A stretch of DNA of 64,000 nucleotides from Pseudomonadota bacterium (GTDB lineage Bacteria > Campylobacterota > Campylobacteria > Campylobacterales > Sulfurospirillaceae), in contig JAGDMU010000006.1 in the NCBI GenBank assembly GCA_017860615.1, positions 211,448 to 275,447 on the forward strand, written 5' to 3'. Of this stretch, positions 17,398 through 27,163 are shown piece after piece; position 1 is the stretch's first letter; the number at the start of each line of letters is the position of its first letter. A program made the position numbers and the translations under genes. The notes beneath the pieces are model-generated. The model had not been told where the DNA came from, did not search any database, and worked only from the letters and a program-made list of their open reading frames with translations.

Positions 17398-18186
17398 TCA
17401 CCCCACGCTTTGAACAAAATAGCGTCCTTTTTCACACTTTACATGTAAAGGAAGATCAAAAACATGCGAGAGATGCGCATCATTTAAAAGCTCTTCCTTC
17501 TTGCCTTGCGCGTAAATATGCCCTTGTTTGATGAGTACGACTTGTGAAATTTCCTCAAAAATCTCTTCCAAGTGATGTGTTACCAAAATGATGGTACGCT
17601 CTGTTGCAATTTTACGCACCATCTCTATAAAATTGAGTTGTGCTTTGATGTCAAGTCCCACCGTTGGTTCATCAAGTATCATCGCCTTTGGATCATGTAC
17701 CAAAGCTCTTGCAATAATACATTTGCGAATCTCACCCGTGGACATTTCGGAGATAAATTTATCGCGCAGATGTGATATCTCTAAGTAGTGTAACACTTCA
17801 TCCACTTTCTTTACATGTAAAGGTGAAAACTCTTGGTGCTCATAGATGTGAAAACTACTAAAAAAACCTGAGAGCACAACTTCAAACCCTTTTAAAAATC
17901 CTGCACGTTGGGTAAATTCATAGTGCAAATCGTTTGTGATGATGCCAAGATGCTTTTTAAGCTCCCAGATATCCCACACGCGTTTGCCAAAAACCTCTTT
18001 ACGCATAGTTTCGCTGTAACGCGGATAAATATCGTTGGAAAAAAGCTTTAAAAGTGTCGATTTTCCTGAGCCGTTTGCGCCTAATATAACCGTATGTTGC
18101 CCTTCTTTGATACAAAGATTGATCTCGTGTAAAACATTTTCCTCTTCATAAGCAACATTGATATGCTCAAAATGAATAATTTCCAT
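17398..18186 (-). CDS. Stand-alone ABC ATPase
   Basis: The 262-residue ATP-binding protein has Walker A GANGSGKSTLLKL, signature MSTGEIRKC, and Walker B AMILDEPTVGLD followed by the switch histidine in LVTHHLEE. No permease or binding protein is adjacent. The sequence resembles the molybdate-related ModF/YlmA-type ATPases, which is only an impression. GGAG lies seven bases before the ATG. Two TTTACATGTAAA palindromes (17438, 17810) fall inside the gene. Confidence 0.85.
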   Translation of the reverse strand: MEIIHFEHINVAYEEENVLHEINLCIKEGQHTVILGANGSGKSTLLKLFSNDIYPRYSETMRKEVFGKRVWDIWELKKHLGIITNDLHYEFTQRAGFLKGFEVVLSGFFSSFHIYEHQEFSPLHVKKVDEVLHYLEISHLRDKFISEMSTGEIRKCIIARALVHDPKAMILDEPTVGLDIKAQLNFIEMVRKIATERTIILVTHHLEEIFEEISQVVLIKQGHIYAQGKKEELLNDAHLSHVFDLPLHVKCEKGRYFVQSVG

Positions 18187-18198
18187 GATGCGACTCCT

Positions 18199-18216
18199 TA
18201 TAATCGAAGGATTATA
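18199..18216. promoter_or_regulatory. Inverted repeat upstream of the ABC ATPase gene
   Basis: TATAATC-GAAG-GATTATA is a perfect 7-bp-arm inverted repeat 13 bases before the ABC ATPase start. It contains TATAAT-like sequence on the divergent side, so it could be an operator or a -10 region. Confidence 0.35.
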
Positions 18217-18243
18217 TCACATCATAATTCACAAAATTTCGTT

Positions 18244-18258
18244 AAAATGTGACATTTT
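18244..18258. promoter_or_regulatory. Candidate operator upstream of the RND pump gene
   Basis: AAAATGT-G-ACATTTT is a perfect palindrome with 7-bp arms, 27 bases before the pump start. Its size and position would suit a TetR-type repressor as known for related pumps (CmeR/CmeABC), but no repressor gene is nearby. Confidence 0.4.
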
Positions 18259-18285
18259 TAAAGACGGTAAAGGTAGTGCATCCCG

Positions 18286-21200
18286 ATGTTTTCTAAATTT
18301 TTTATCAACCGACCCAATTTTGCCATTGTTGTTTCACTCATTATTATTATTGCAGGTATTATGGCGATTCGCACACTGCCTGTTCAAGAGTACCCCGATG
18401 TCGTCCCTCCGCAAATCATCGTCTCAACCACCTACCCAGGTGCAGATGCAAAAACACTTGAAAATACCGTAGCTTCTGTACTGGAAGAGAAAATAAACGG
18501 CGTTGAAAACATGCTTTACATGATGTCAACCACCTCGCCAAGTGGCTTGCTAACGATGAATCTTTATTTTGAAGTTGACACGGATATGGCGCAAGCAAAG
18601 CTTGATGTTAACAACCGTGTACGCTTGGCTGAGAGCAAACTACCCGATGCAGTAAAACGTCAAGGTGTCGAAGTAGCTGAGCGCTCCAATGACACACTAC
18701 GTGTTTTAGTCCTATACTCCGATGATAATCGTTACGATACGGTTTTTATGTCTAACTACGCCATCAACAACATTCTTGAAGAGTTTAAACGCATCCCCGG
18801 TGTCTCCGAAGCGGTGGTTATCGGAAATCAAGAGTATTCCATTCGCGTTTGGATCGACCCGCATAAACTCTCTTTTTACAATCTTACGACCAGTGATGTC
18901 ATAAGCGCCATTAAAGCGCAAAATGAACAGTACCCTGTAGGGCAAATTGGACAAGAGCCTTTAGAGAAAAACCTTGCATTTACCTATACCGTAACCTCCA
19001 CAGGAAGGCTTAATTCTCCCGAAGAATTCGAGCAAATCTTGGTTAAATCCAATCCTGATGGCTCAGCCTTGAGACTTAAAGATGTTGCTTCACTAGAGCT
19101 TGGCTCTGAGATGATCCGCATTACCCTCACATCAAAAGCCAATGCCTTAGAGGTTTCTGATTTACTGGATCAAAAAATCGAAGAGATTAAAAAAGGCTTC
19201 CCCGAAGGACTCAAAGTTGATGCTACGTATGATCCTACACAATTTGTAAGAGCTTCTATCAAAGAGGTGATCGAAACGCTTTTAGAAGCGGTGGTTCTGG
19301 TCGTTTTTGTCGTGTACCTTTTCTTAGGCAACATAAGGGCAACGATCATACCCGTACTTGCCATTCCCGTCTCCATCATAGGCACATTTGCAGGCTTTTA
19401 CGCCACGGGCTTTTCCATCAACCTGCTCACCCTTTTTGGCTTAACCCTAGCTATTGGTCTGGTGGTCGATGATGCGATTATTGTCATTGAAAATGTTGAA
19501 CGGATTTTGAGAAAAGAAGCTTTAAGTGTTAAAGAGGCGACCATTAAAGCGATGCAAGAGATCACTGCACCTGTTCTTGCCATCGTTCTTGTCTTGAGTG
19601 CTGTTTTTATTCCTTCCGCCTTTATGGGTGGGCTTAGTGGTACGATGTCGCGTCAATTTGCTATTACCATTGTCATTTCAGTCGCCATCTCAGGGCTTGT
19701 GGCATTAACACTCACACCTGCTCTGTGTTCGCTTCTTCTCAAACATGAAGAGGAAGAGCCTATTTGGATTATTCGCAAGTTTAACGCCATGTTTGATTAT
19801 ATTACGCACCATTTTGGGCAAATTGTCCAAACAACCATTCGCTTTAGCCTTTTCAACCTTCTTCTTTTTGGCATTATGCTTTTTGCCATTACAAAACTGA
19901 TGCACACGATTCCTTCAGGGCTTATCCCCAAAGAGGACAAAGGAACATTTTTTGTGGTCAGTAATTTACCTGCGGCAGCTTCACTCTCACGTACGCATGA
20001 AGTGAACATCGAAGTCGGAAATGTTGCATTGCAACACCCTTCGGTTATTAAAGTTGGCGGTTTCTCAGGCAGTGATTTTAGCTCCAAAGCCTATACAACA
20101 GATGCAGGATACAGTTATATCAAACTCGCCCACTGGGATGAGCGAAAAGAGGCAAACCAAAGCATTGAGGCTATTTCGAAAGAGGTGATTCAAAAAATCT
20201 CTAAGACTAAAGAAGCGCGTGTGGCAGCAGTCACACCTTCAACCATTAGCGGTCTTGGTGTCGCAGGTGGTTTTGAGCTGTACATTCAAGATCGAGCTAA
20301 TGGCAATTACCAACAACTTGAAACCTATGCTAAGGAAATTGTGCAAAAAGCCAATGAGCGCAAAGAACTGCGTTCTGTTCGTAGCACACTTAGCTCTAGC
20401 ACACCCCAATACCAAATTACCGTCAATAACCAAAAAGTCAAAGCGTATGGAATTGAGATTGCCGACGTTTACACGACCATCCAAGCAACATTTGGTAGCG
20501 TGTATGTCAATGACATTAACCTTTTTGGACGAAATTATCGTGTGAATGTTCAAGCAAAAGGCGATTTTCGAGAAGATAATAAAAACTACAATGATGTTTT
20601 TATGCGCACAAGTGATGGAAACTTTGTCTCGTTAGGAGATTTGGTTTCATTCAAACGTGTTATTAATCCAAGCATTACAAAACGTTTCAATATGTTTCCA
20701 TCCGCTCAAATTCTAGGTGAAACCAATGTGGGCTACTCTTCTGGCGAAGGGCTTAAAATCATGGAAGAGATCGCGGCTGAAGTGCTACCAAATGGTTACT
20801 CTATCGCATGGGGTGGGGCTTCACTTCAAGAGAAAAAACTCTTAGAAACAGGCAATCTCTCTTTTATCTTTGCAATTATCTTTATTTTCCTGATTCTCGT
20901 TGCACTGTATGAAAGTTGGATGATTCCTTGGGCAATTGTTTTAGCCGTTCCTTTCTCCTTTTTGGGTGCAGAACTGAGTGTTTGGTTGCGAGGGCTTCAA
21001 AATGACATCTACTTCCAAATAGGACTCATCACACTTGTGGGACTTTCGGCTAAAAATGCCATTTTGATGGTCGAATTTGCACTGCAAAAGCTCGAAGAAG
21101 GTTATACGCTCATTGATGCAACGATAGAGGGAGCGAAGATTCGTTTTCGCCCTATCATCATGACCTCCTTTGCTTTCATCGCAGGGACGCTGCCACTCGC

Positions 21201-21360
21201 ACTGAGTTCAGGTGCAGGCGCTAACAGCCGTCATGTCATCGGTACTACGGTTGTGGGCGGAATGATCACACTCACCCTCATCGGTGTCTTTTTTACCCCA
21301 CTCTTTTTCTATCTCATTATGAAGATTAAAGAAAAAATCTCACTTGCGTTCAAGTCCTAA
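18286..21360 (+). CDS. RND-family efflux pump inner-membrane transporter (HAE1/AcrB type)
   Basis: The 1024-residue protein has the full RND layout: first membrane helix (about 10-28), large periplasmic loop, six helices from about 330, second periplasmic loop, and six more helices. Proton-relay residues are present: the Asp pair in GLVVDDAIIVIEN (helix 4) and the Lys in LVGLSAKNAILMVEF (helix 10). The family expels drugs or other toxic compounds using the proton gradient. Neither a membrane-fusion protein nor an outer-membrane channel is adjacent, so it must use partners encoded elsewhere. Its end overlaps the convergent exporter pseudogene by 21 bases. Confidence 0.93.
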   Translation: MFSKFFINRPNFAIVVSLIIIIAGIMAIRTLPVQEYPDVVPPQIIVSTTYPGADAKTLENTVASVLEEKINGVENMLYMMSTTSPSGLLTMNLYFEVDTDMAQAKLDVNNRVRLAESKLPDAVKRQGVEVAERSNDTLRVLVLYSDDNRYDTVFMSNYAINNILEEFKRIPGVSEAVVIGNQEYSIRVWIDPHKLSFYNLTTSDVISAIKAQNEQYPVGQIGQEPLEKNLAFTYTVTSTGRLNSPEEFEQILVKSNPDGSALRLKDVASLELGSEMIRITLTSKANALEVSDLLDQKIEEIKKGFPEGLKVDATYDPTQFVRASIKEVIETLLEAVVLVVFVVYLFLGNIRATIIPVLAIPVSIIGTFAGFYATGFSINLLTLFGLTLAIGLVVDDAIIVIENVERILRKEALSVKEATIKAMQEITAPVLAIVLVLSAVFIPSAFMGGLSGTMSRQFAITIVISVAISGLVALTLTPALCSLLLKHEEEEPIWIIRKFNAMFDYITHHFGQIVQTTIRFSLFNLLLFGIMLFAITKLMHTIPSGLIPKEDKGTFFVVSNLPAAASLSRTHEVNIEVGNVALQHPSVIKVGGFSGSDFSSKAYTTDAGYSYIKLAHWDERKEANQSIEAISKEVIQKISKTKEARVAAVTPSTISGLGVAGGFELYIQDRANGNYQQLETYAKEIVQKANERKELRSVRSTLSSSTPQYQITVNNQKVKAYGIEIADVYTTIQATFGSVYVNDINLFGRNYRVNVQAKGDFREDNKNYNDVFMRTSDGNFVSLGDLVSFKRVINPSITKRFNMFPSAQILGETNVGYSSGEGLKIMEEIAAEVLPNGYSIAWGGASLQEKKLLETGNLSFIFAIIFIFLILVALYESWMIPWAIVLAVPFSFLGAELSVWLRGLQNDIYFQIGLITLVGLSAKNAILMVEFALQKLEEGYTLIDATIEGAKIRFRPIIMTSFAFIAGTLPLALSSGAGANSRHVIGTTVVGGMITLTLIGVFFTPLFFYLIMKIKEKISLAFKS

Positions 21361-21904
21361 AAGCCCAAAGCCAAGAGCGATGAAAATCGCTCCGCTGATG
21401 CGGTTAAACCATAACGCTCTTTGATTGGTTATAAACCACGACTTAAGTCGTCTTGTAAAATACGCATAACCCATGAGTGTGAAAAACGAAAATGCCATAA
21501 AGGTCAATGTTAAGATGAAAAACTGCTCCAAAAGTGGTGCTCAAAAAAGCTTTTTGAAAAATCTTTGCATAATGCACTCTACGTTTATGATGCTCAAGAT
21601 CCACCTGTTTAAAAATATTTCCGAAGGCACGAAACTGCTTGATTCCAATGTAAATAAGATAACACGCACCTAAAATTTTAAATGTTAAAAAAAGCACGGC
21701 TGAAGTTTTCAAAACAACTCCAAGCCCCAACATTGCGGCACTTGAGAGGACAAATAGTCCAACAACATTGCCAAGCGATGAAAAAGAGACTGCTTTAAGA
21801 TCATACATTACAGAGTTATTGATCGCTAAAAGTACTGCAGGACCTGGGCTGATAATTGCGATAAGTGCGACTATTGCATACAAAAACCATGTGTGAAGTT
21901 CCAT
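21340..21904 (-). pseudogene. RhtB/LysE-type amino acid exporter with an internal deletion and frameshift
   Basis: Two overlapping reading frames make one decayed gene. The 5' part (from 21904) reads normally through SPGPAVLLAINNSV and IYIGIKQFRA up to FQKAFL at about 21550; the 3' part continues in another frame with APLLEQFFILTLTFMAFSFF to a normal family C-terminus at 21340. Compared with intact family members (about 205 residues), the block that usually carries the conserved N-P-K motif, roughly 20 residues, is missing at the junction. This is best explained by an out-of-frame deletion of about 60-70 bp. The N-terminal fragment reads on to 21443 with a nonsense tail. Confidence 0.75.
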
Positions 21905-21947
21905 TGTATGCCTTTTTGTTTTTGAACATTATAACACATTTTATTAG

Positions 21948-21987
21948 ATCAATATATCTTGATATGAAAATATCATTGTGCTATACT
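21948..21987 (+). promoter_or_regulatory. Promoter with ArsR-type operator for the ArsN2-like gene
   Basis: The sequence contains TTGATA (21959-21964), a 17-base spacer and TATACT (21982-21987), a near-consensus promoter 35 bases before the start. The inverted repeat ATCAA-N6-TTGAT (21948-21963) covers the -35 box. This is the core I recall for ArsR repressor operators, which fits the arsenic-related downstream gene. Confidence 0.65.
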
Positions 21988-22021
21988 GTGCAAAAATATA
22001 TGTTTGATTAAAGGAAAAATG

Positions 22022-22456
22022 ATGGATTTTCTAATACGTAAAGCGACAGAGAATGAATACAGAGCCATCATTCATCTGCTCACATCAAATGCTCTTCCAA
22101 CCGCTGATATTTATGAGAAAAACATCACGCTTTTTGTGGGGGTAATCGATGAAAAAATTGTTGCAACCATAGGCATTGAGCAGTATGACAATGTGGCGCT
22201 TTTACGTTCATTGTGCGTCAAAGAAGGATTTAAAAACCAAAAACTTGGAGAGAAAATGCTCTCATATCTTCTGAGCTTTTGTGCCAATGAAAAGATCGAA
22301 ACGCTCTATCTGATAACCACAACCGCGGAGCACTATTTTGTGCGCTATGGATTTGAGAAGATTACGCGCGAAAATACGTCTCAACCCATTCAACAAACCC
22401 GTGAATTTAGAGATATTTGCCCTACATCTGCTATTGTTATGCGTCTAAAACTCTAA
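22022..22456 (+). CDS. GNAT acetyltransferase, ArsN2-like
   Basis: The 144-residue protein is a single GNAT domain. The signature set LLRSLCVKEGFKNQKLGEK (acetyl-CoA loop), LYLITTTAEHYFVRYGF, TREF and CPTSAIVM matches the ArsN2 family of arsenic-resistance acetyltransferases. The related ArsN1 acetylates the amino group of phosphinothricin-type arsenic compounds; ArsN2 activity is less clear. Of two possible ATGs, the one at 22022 has better spacing (6 bases) from AAGGA. No other arsenic gene is nearby, but the promoter carries an ArsR-like site. Monocistronic. Confidence 0.78.
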   Translation: MDFLIRKATENEYRAIIHLLTSNALPTADIYEKNITLFVGVIDEKIVATIGIEQYDNVALLRSLCVKEGFKNQKLGEKMLSYLLSFCANEKIETLYLITTTAEHYFVRYGFEKITRENTSQPIQQTREFRDICPTSAIVMRLKL

Positions 22457-22466
22457 CGTTTAAGCC

Positions 22467-22874
22467 CTATTTCTTTTGTTGTTTATACATCTCTATCGTG
22501 GTTCGAAGATCATTGATGTCGGTATGCGTACCGACAACCTTAGTCGGATAACCATGTGGATTGTATGTAATAACTTTGGCTTGATCGAGTACCCATTTGT
22601 AACTTCCATCATGGCAAAGCATACGATGTTGATGTTGGTAATGTTTGGTTTTTCCACTTAAAAGTGCCGTTAACTCATTGAGGCAGTAGTTTAAATCCTC
22701 AGGATGGATAAGCGACATCCATTTATCTTTTGTCTGTTCAAATGTGTGGTATTCATACCCTAACATTGACACCCATTGAGGGGATAAAGAGATAAGATTA
22801 GCGATAGGATTCCATTCCCAAAATCCGTGTCCTACGCATTCTAACATAGTGATATACTCTTTTCTCATTGTCAA
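22467..22874 (-). CDS. Single PAS-domain protein
   Basis: The 135-residue protein is one PAS fold (PAS_3 type) with the elements GFWEWNP, LSPQWVSMLGY, SLIHPEDLNYCLNEL and the PAC-like end THTDINDLR. It has no output domain and no membrane segment. It probably acts as a small sensor or is the leftover of a larger signalling protein. It is convergent with the ArsN2-like gene, 10 bases apart. Confidence 0.75.
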   Translation of the reverse strand: MTMRKEYITMLECVGHGFWEWNPIANLISLSPQWVSMLGYEYHTFEQTKDKWMSLIHPEDLNYCLNELTALLSGKTKHYQHQHRMLCHDGSYKWVLDQAKVITYNPHGYPTKVVGTHTDINDLRTTIEMYKQQKK

Positions 22875-22948
22875 ATACCTTTTGTCTTTCTTGTTTTCAC
22901 GACAGGATTTTACACTGTCAATGTGACATTTACGTTACATATAAGATT

Positions 22949-23500
22949 TTACCACCAGTAGGTCGGATAATGTCTTTGGCTATTTGAAGAGAGGTTGTTC
23001 ACTAACAGTGCGACTAAAAGCATAATAAGCGCACCTAACCCTATAGGCGTAAGCGGATAAAGCCAGCTTAAAGAATGGATTTTTTCATTTCCCATGATAT
23101 AAATGAGCGCCGTAGCACCACCTGGTGGGTGCATAGTGCGACTAAAGTGCATCACCATAATCGAAAGTGAAACACTGAGGGCACATAAAAACTCTACAGA
23201 AAACAGTGGCGAAAAAAACTTCATCAAAATAACAGCAACACATGCGGAGAGAACATGTCCTCCCAAAATATTACGGGGTTGCGAAAAATCTGCTTGAGGA
23301 GCACCGTAAATAAGTACAGCAGAGGCTCCAAAAGATCCTAATAGAAAAAATGTCTCTTCTATGGCGAAATAATATCCAAAAATAGCAACAAAATAGATGC
23401 CTAAAAAAGCACCAATGCCTGACCATATGATTTTACTTAAAGGCTTTCGTGATGGTGGTTGCGACTTTGCTTTCATTCTTTGCACATAACTTTTTATCAC
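22949..23500 (-). CDS. HPP-family integral membrane protein
   Basis: The 183-residue protein has about four to five hydrophobic segments and the family signature HPPGGATALIY near residue 123, with SFGASAVLIYG and QPRNILGGH, all typical of HPP proteins. Members have been linked to nitrite transport in plastids and cyanobacteria; the bacterial role is otherwise unknown. It is monocistronic and faces the divergent chemotaxis gene. Confidence 0.85.
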   Translation of the reverse strand: MIKSYVQRMKAKSQPPSRKPLSKIIWSGIGAFLGIYFVAIFGYYFAIEETFFLLGSFGASAVLIYGAPQADFSQPRNILGGHVLSACVAVILMKFFSPLFSVEFLCALSVSLSIMVMHFSRTMHPPGGATALIYIMGNEKIHSLSWLYPLTPIGLGALIMLLVALLVNNLSSNSQRHYPTYWW

Positions 23501-23672
23501 ATTTTACTCCCAAAATAATTTTATTTATTTTAGAGAATTTGACGATTTTTTGGTATGACACACATCAAGCTTTTTTTTACTTTTTTCCTCATATTTACTT
23601 CTAAATTTACATATAATTTACGCAACTCCACTACCATACGCCCTTAAATCTGTACACATGCAAAGGAACCGT

Positions 23673-25286
23673 ATGTCATTTTCGACAATTAAAGGTAAAT
23701 TAACGCTTCTCTTGGTAGTCCTAGCTTTGGGATTTGGCGCTTTAGGGTATGAAATTATCAAAGAAGGAAACGATGCTAAAATGGCGGCAACGAGGCTTGT
23801 CACGATAGCCAATATTGAAAAACTGACTTTGGAGCTTCGCATCGAACAGCGAAATTATCAAGTTCATTTTCAAACTAAAAATCTAGAACAGTACGAAAAA
23901 GTGTACCAGCAGCTTTTACACGATCTTGATGCCCTAAAACTCATGCTTCTGAGTAAAGTTAACCATGATCGCATTGATGTGCTTAAGAAACTGCTTACAG
24001 AGTGGCACAGCATCAATGCCCCACGTATGGCACTTTATACCCAATACGGCAAAACAATTTATGATGAAACATTTGCACAAACCCATAAAGAAGATGCTTT
24101 AAAACTCGATGCGCTTTATAAACAAAGTGCTCAATCTTTTGTTGTACTCATTGACAAATTTAAAGAGTTAGCCGATGAAGTTAAAAAGTCCAATTTCAAC
24201 CGTCTTGATACCAACAAGCTTATGTCTGAAATTGTACTCACTTTAGTTATGCTGATCGTTTTTAGCATTTTCTTTTTTGTCACGCGTTCGATCAAAAACT
24301 CCGTTGCACAAGCAAAAGAGAGCTGTGAAATCATGCGTGCTAACAAAGACCTCAGTAATCATATCCAGCTTCATTCCAAAGACGAGATCAGTGACATCAT
24401 GGACTCGGTAAACAGCCTTATCGCCGATGTTGCAAGTGCACTCAACGTTGCCAAAGACAATGCCATCGAAAATGCCTCTGTCGCCGAAGAGCTCTCCAGC
24501 ACCAGCCTTCAAATCGGCAAACGTGCCGAAGAAGAGGCAAAAGTTGTTTTTGAGACAACCAACGATGCCAAGGATGTTGCCAATGCCATCAGTGATGCCA
24601 GCGTACAGTCTCAAAATGTTAAAGATATTACTTCGCAGGCACAAGAAAGCTTATTGAGTGCGCAAGCATTACTCAATGAAACCATCACGCAACTCTCTCA
24701 AACAGCCCACGCTGAGGCAGCTATGAATGAGCGTTTAAGCCATCTCTCCGAAGAGGCGGAACAAGTCAAATCGGTCTTAGATGTCATCGGTGATATCGCA
24801 GACCAGACCAATCTTTTAGCCCTCAATGCCGCCATTGAAGCAGCACGCGCGGGTGAACATGGTCGCGGTTTTGCCGTCGTTGCTGATGAAGTGCGAAAGT
24901 TGGCGGAACGAACCCAAAAAAGTCTTAGTGAAACCAATGCAACGGTCAATGTCATCGTTCAATCCATCAGCGACATCAGTGGTGAGATGAACCATAACGC
25001 CAAACGCATTCATGAGCTCTCTGAGTTTTCCAACCAAGTCACAACCCAAACCAACAATGCCGTAGGAATGCTAGACCAAAGCGTACTCGCAACCGAAGAA
25101 GTGGTCGATAAAGCCAATGGGAACGTTAAACTTATCAAAACGGCTGTCATCGAAAAAATCGGTGAGATCAACACACTTTCAAGTTCCAATGCTAGAAGTG
25201 TCGAAGAGATAGCAGCAGCTGCCGAGCACCTCTCTAAACTCTCCACAAATCTTAGCCATACCTTGGCACAATTCAAAACAGCTTAG
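23673..25286 (+). CDS. Methyl-accepting chemotaxis protein
   Basis: The protein (537 residues from the ATG at 23673, preceded by AAAGGA) has a membrane helix (about 8-28), a periplasmic four-helix-bundle-like sensor domain, a second membrane helix (about 190-210), a HAMP-like linker and a long signalling coiled coil. The hairpin tip is canonical: [20 protein letters not shown] followed by [18 protein letters not shown]. It transmits ligand signals to CheA/CheW. An in-frame ATG 15 bases upstream lacks a ribosome site. A strong terminator follows. Confidence 0.95.
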   Translation: MSFSTIKGKLTLLLVVLALGFGALGYEIIKEGNDAKMAATRLVTIANIEKLTLELRIEQRNYQVHFQTKNLEQYEKVYQQLLHDLDALKLMLLSKVNHDRIDVLKKLLTEWHSINAPRMALYTQYGKTIYDETFAQTHKEDALKLDALYKQSAQSFVVLIDKFKELADEVKKSNFNRLDTNKLMSEIVLTLVMLIVFSIFFFVTRSIKNSVAQAKESCEIMRANKDLSNHIQLHSKDEISDIMDSVNSLIADVASALNVAKDNAIENASVAEELSSTSLQIGKRAEEEAKVVFETTNDAKDVANAISDASVQSQNVKDITSQAQESLLSAQALLNETITQLSQTAHAEAAMNERLSHLSEEAEQVKSVLDVIGDIADQTNLLALNAAIEAARAGEHGRGFAVVADEVRKLAERTQKSLSETNATVNVIVQSISDISGEMNHNAKRIHELSEFSNQVTTQTNNAVGMLDQSVLATEEVVDKANGNVKLIKTAVIEKIGEINTLSSSNARSVEEIAAAAEHLSKLSTNLSHTLAQFKTA

Positions 25287-25293
25287 TTTTTTT

Positions 25294-25319
25294 GTCCAAA
25301 GAGCACACCCTCTTTGGAC
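25294..25319 (+). terminator. Terminator of the chemotaxis gene
   Basis: GTCCAAAGAG (25294-25303) pairs perfectly with CTCTTTGGAC (25310-25319), a strong hairpin nine bases after the stop and followed by GCTTCTTT. Confidence 0.8.
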
Positions 25320-25374
25320 GCTTCTTTAGTATATCTTTGCTATCATAAAGCACTTTATTGTTAAAGGGTTTTGC

Positions 25375-26190
25375 GTGTTAAATCAGAACATTTCGATCAA
25401 ACTTACACCCGTATTTAAACCACGAGATGAAACATCAAGCATTCTCTTAGGTTTTTGTGGCGATGCCCTATTGATGGCTGTTGATGGCTCATTGCCCTCG
25501 GCACATTTGTTTGAAAGTTTGGGAGAACCACGCCATAGTTTTCACATCGGTGAAGTTGAAGAAGAGTTGTATACACTTCTCATTTGGGAAGAGAACATTG
25601 CCCTGCCCCAAGAGCTTGTCAAAACAAACTTACGCCAATTTTTAGACTTTCATCCACCGCATCTTTTCGCGATGTTAAGCCGCGCTAAACAACTTGCACA
25701 CTGGCTTTACGACAACCAATTTTGTGGTCGTTGCGGTGATCCTGTGGGCTACTCTGCCAAATTTTCATCACTTACGTGTAAAACGTGTGGCTTTACCATT
25801 TTTCCACGCCTTTCACCTGCGTGTATCGTGCTTATCACACGAAACGATGAGATACTTCTCGCACGCTCACCTTATTTTGAAGCAGGTATGTACAGCTTAC
25901 TCGCTGGTTTCGTGGAAGCAGGAGAGAGTGTTGAAGAGGCAGTACATCGTGAAATTTACGAGGAAGTAGGCATTCATGTCAAAAATCTTCGTTACTTTGG
26001 CTCTCAGCCATGGCCATTTCCACACTCTTTGATGCTAGGCTTTTTTGCTGAATATGATAGCGGTGAATTACGCTTGCAAGAAGAAGAGATTGAAGATGCC
26101 AAATGGTTTACCAAAGAGAACCTACCGCAGCTTCCAAAACTTGCAACCATTTCAGGCATCATGATAAACGATTGGCTTAAAAATCATTGA
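25375..26190 (+). CDS. nudC: NAD+/NADH diphosphatase (NudC)
   Basis: The 271-residue Nudix enzyme cleaves NAD(H), and NAD caps on RNA in the E. coli homologue. A four-cysteine zinc ribbon (CGRCGD ... CKTCG) precedes the Nudix box GFVEAGESVEEAVHREIYEEVG, and SQPWPFPHSLM just after it is the motif that marks the NADH pyrophosphatase subgroup. The start is GTG at 25375, with AAAGGG upstream. Monocistronic. Confidence 0.95.
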   Translation: MLNQNISIKLTPVFKPRDETSSILLGFCGDALLMAVDGSLPSAHLFESLGEPRHSFHIGEVEEELYTLLIWEENIALPQELVKTNLRQFLDFHPPHLFAMLSRAKQLAHWLYDNQFCGRCGDPVGYSAKFSSLTCKTCGFTIFPRLSPACIVLITRNDEILLARSPYFEAGMYSLLAGFVEAGESVEEAVHREIYEEVGIHVKNLRYFGSQPWPFPHSLMLGFFAEYDSGELRLQEEEIEDAKWFTKENLPQLPKLATISGIMINDWLKNH

Positions 26191-26245
26191 CTATTTATTG
26201 ATCTTTTTCTGTTAAAATTGGCAAACTTTCAAAGAGGAGTTTGCC

Positions 26246-27163
26246 ATGCACATGACCCCTGAAGCACTTTTTAACGCACGCCGTCATTTTCTTAAACTCG
26301 GAGCTGGCGCCCTGGTGAGCAGTACCGCTATTTCACAGCTTTTAGCAGAACTTCCCAAAGATTTAAGTCTCACATACATCCCTGATCCAAACCCTCAAAA
26401 ACTCACACTTAACACGCTGGAACAAGCCAGTAATTACGTTAATTTTTACGAGTTTTCCACCGACAAAGAAGCACCCGTTAAACTCTCCCAAAAGATGAAA
26501 ACAAGCCCATGGAATGTGGGATTTTTTGGAGAAATCAAGACAGAGCAGATGTTAGAGGTAGACGATCTCATCGCCAAATTTGGACTCGAAGAGCGCATCT
26601 ACCGTTTTCGCTGTGTTGAAGGATGGTCAATGGTCGTGCCTTGGATAGGCTTTCCCCTTTACAAACTGCTTGATTACTTAGAACCCAACAGCAAAGCCAA
26701 ATACGTCAAGTTCACCACACGCCATGACCCTTCGATGTTTCCCGACCAAGCCAAAGGTATCTTTGCCTCCATCAAACACCCTTATGTAGAGGGCTTGCGT
26801 ATGGATGAGGCACGCCATCCACTCACCTTTATCGCTGTGGGGATGTACGGCAAACGCTTGCTTCCACAAAATGGTGCACCGATTCGCCTTGTCGTGCCTT
26901 GGAAATACGGCTTTAAGTCCATCAAATCGCTCGATCTTATCGAATGTGTCGAGAGTGAGCCACTGAACACATGGCAAGAGCAAAACCCCAAAGAGTACGG
27001 CTTTTATGCCAATGTTAATCCTGCGGTTGACCATCCACGCTGGACACAAGCCAAAGAGCGCTTGCTGGGAAAACTCACTAAACAAGCTACTCTCCCCTTC
27101 AATGGTTACGAAAAAGAGGTTGCAGGACTTTACGCGGGAATGGACTTAAGGAAATTCTTTTGA
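26246..27163 (+). CDS. msrP: Periplasmic methionine sulfoxide reductase, molybdopterin subunit
   Basis: The 305-residue protein has a Tat signal ([14 protein letters not shown]) and the YedY/MsrP molybdopterin fold; the cysteine ligand to Mo lies in [11 protein letters not shown], and the segment [12 protein letters not shown] is typical. With MsrQ it repairs oxidised methionines in periplasmic proteins using electrons from the respiratory chain. AGAGGAG precedes the ATG and a TAAAAT box lies at 26213. msrQ overlaps its stop. Confidence 0.95.
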   Translation: MHMTPEALFNARRHFLKLGAGALVSSTAISQLLAELPKDLSLTYIPDPNPQKLTLNTLEQASNYVNFYEFSTDKEAPVKLSQKMKTSPWNVGFFGEIKTEQMLEVDDLIAKFGLEERIYRFRCVEGWSMVVPWIGFPLYKLLDYLEPNSKAKYVKFTTRHDPSMFPDQAKGIFASIKHPYVEGLRMDEARHPLTFIAVGMYGKRLLPQNGAPIRLVVPWKYGFKSIKSLDLIECVESEPLNTWQEQNPKEYGFYANVNPAVDHPRWTQAKERLLGKLTKQATLPFNGYEKEVAGLYAGMDLRKFF

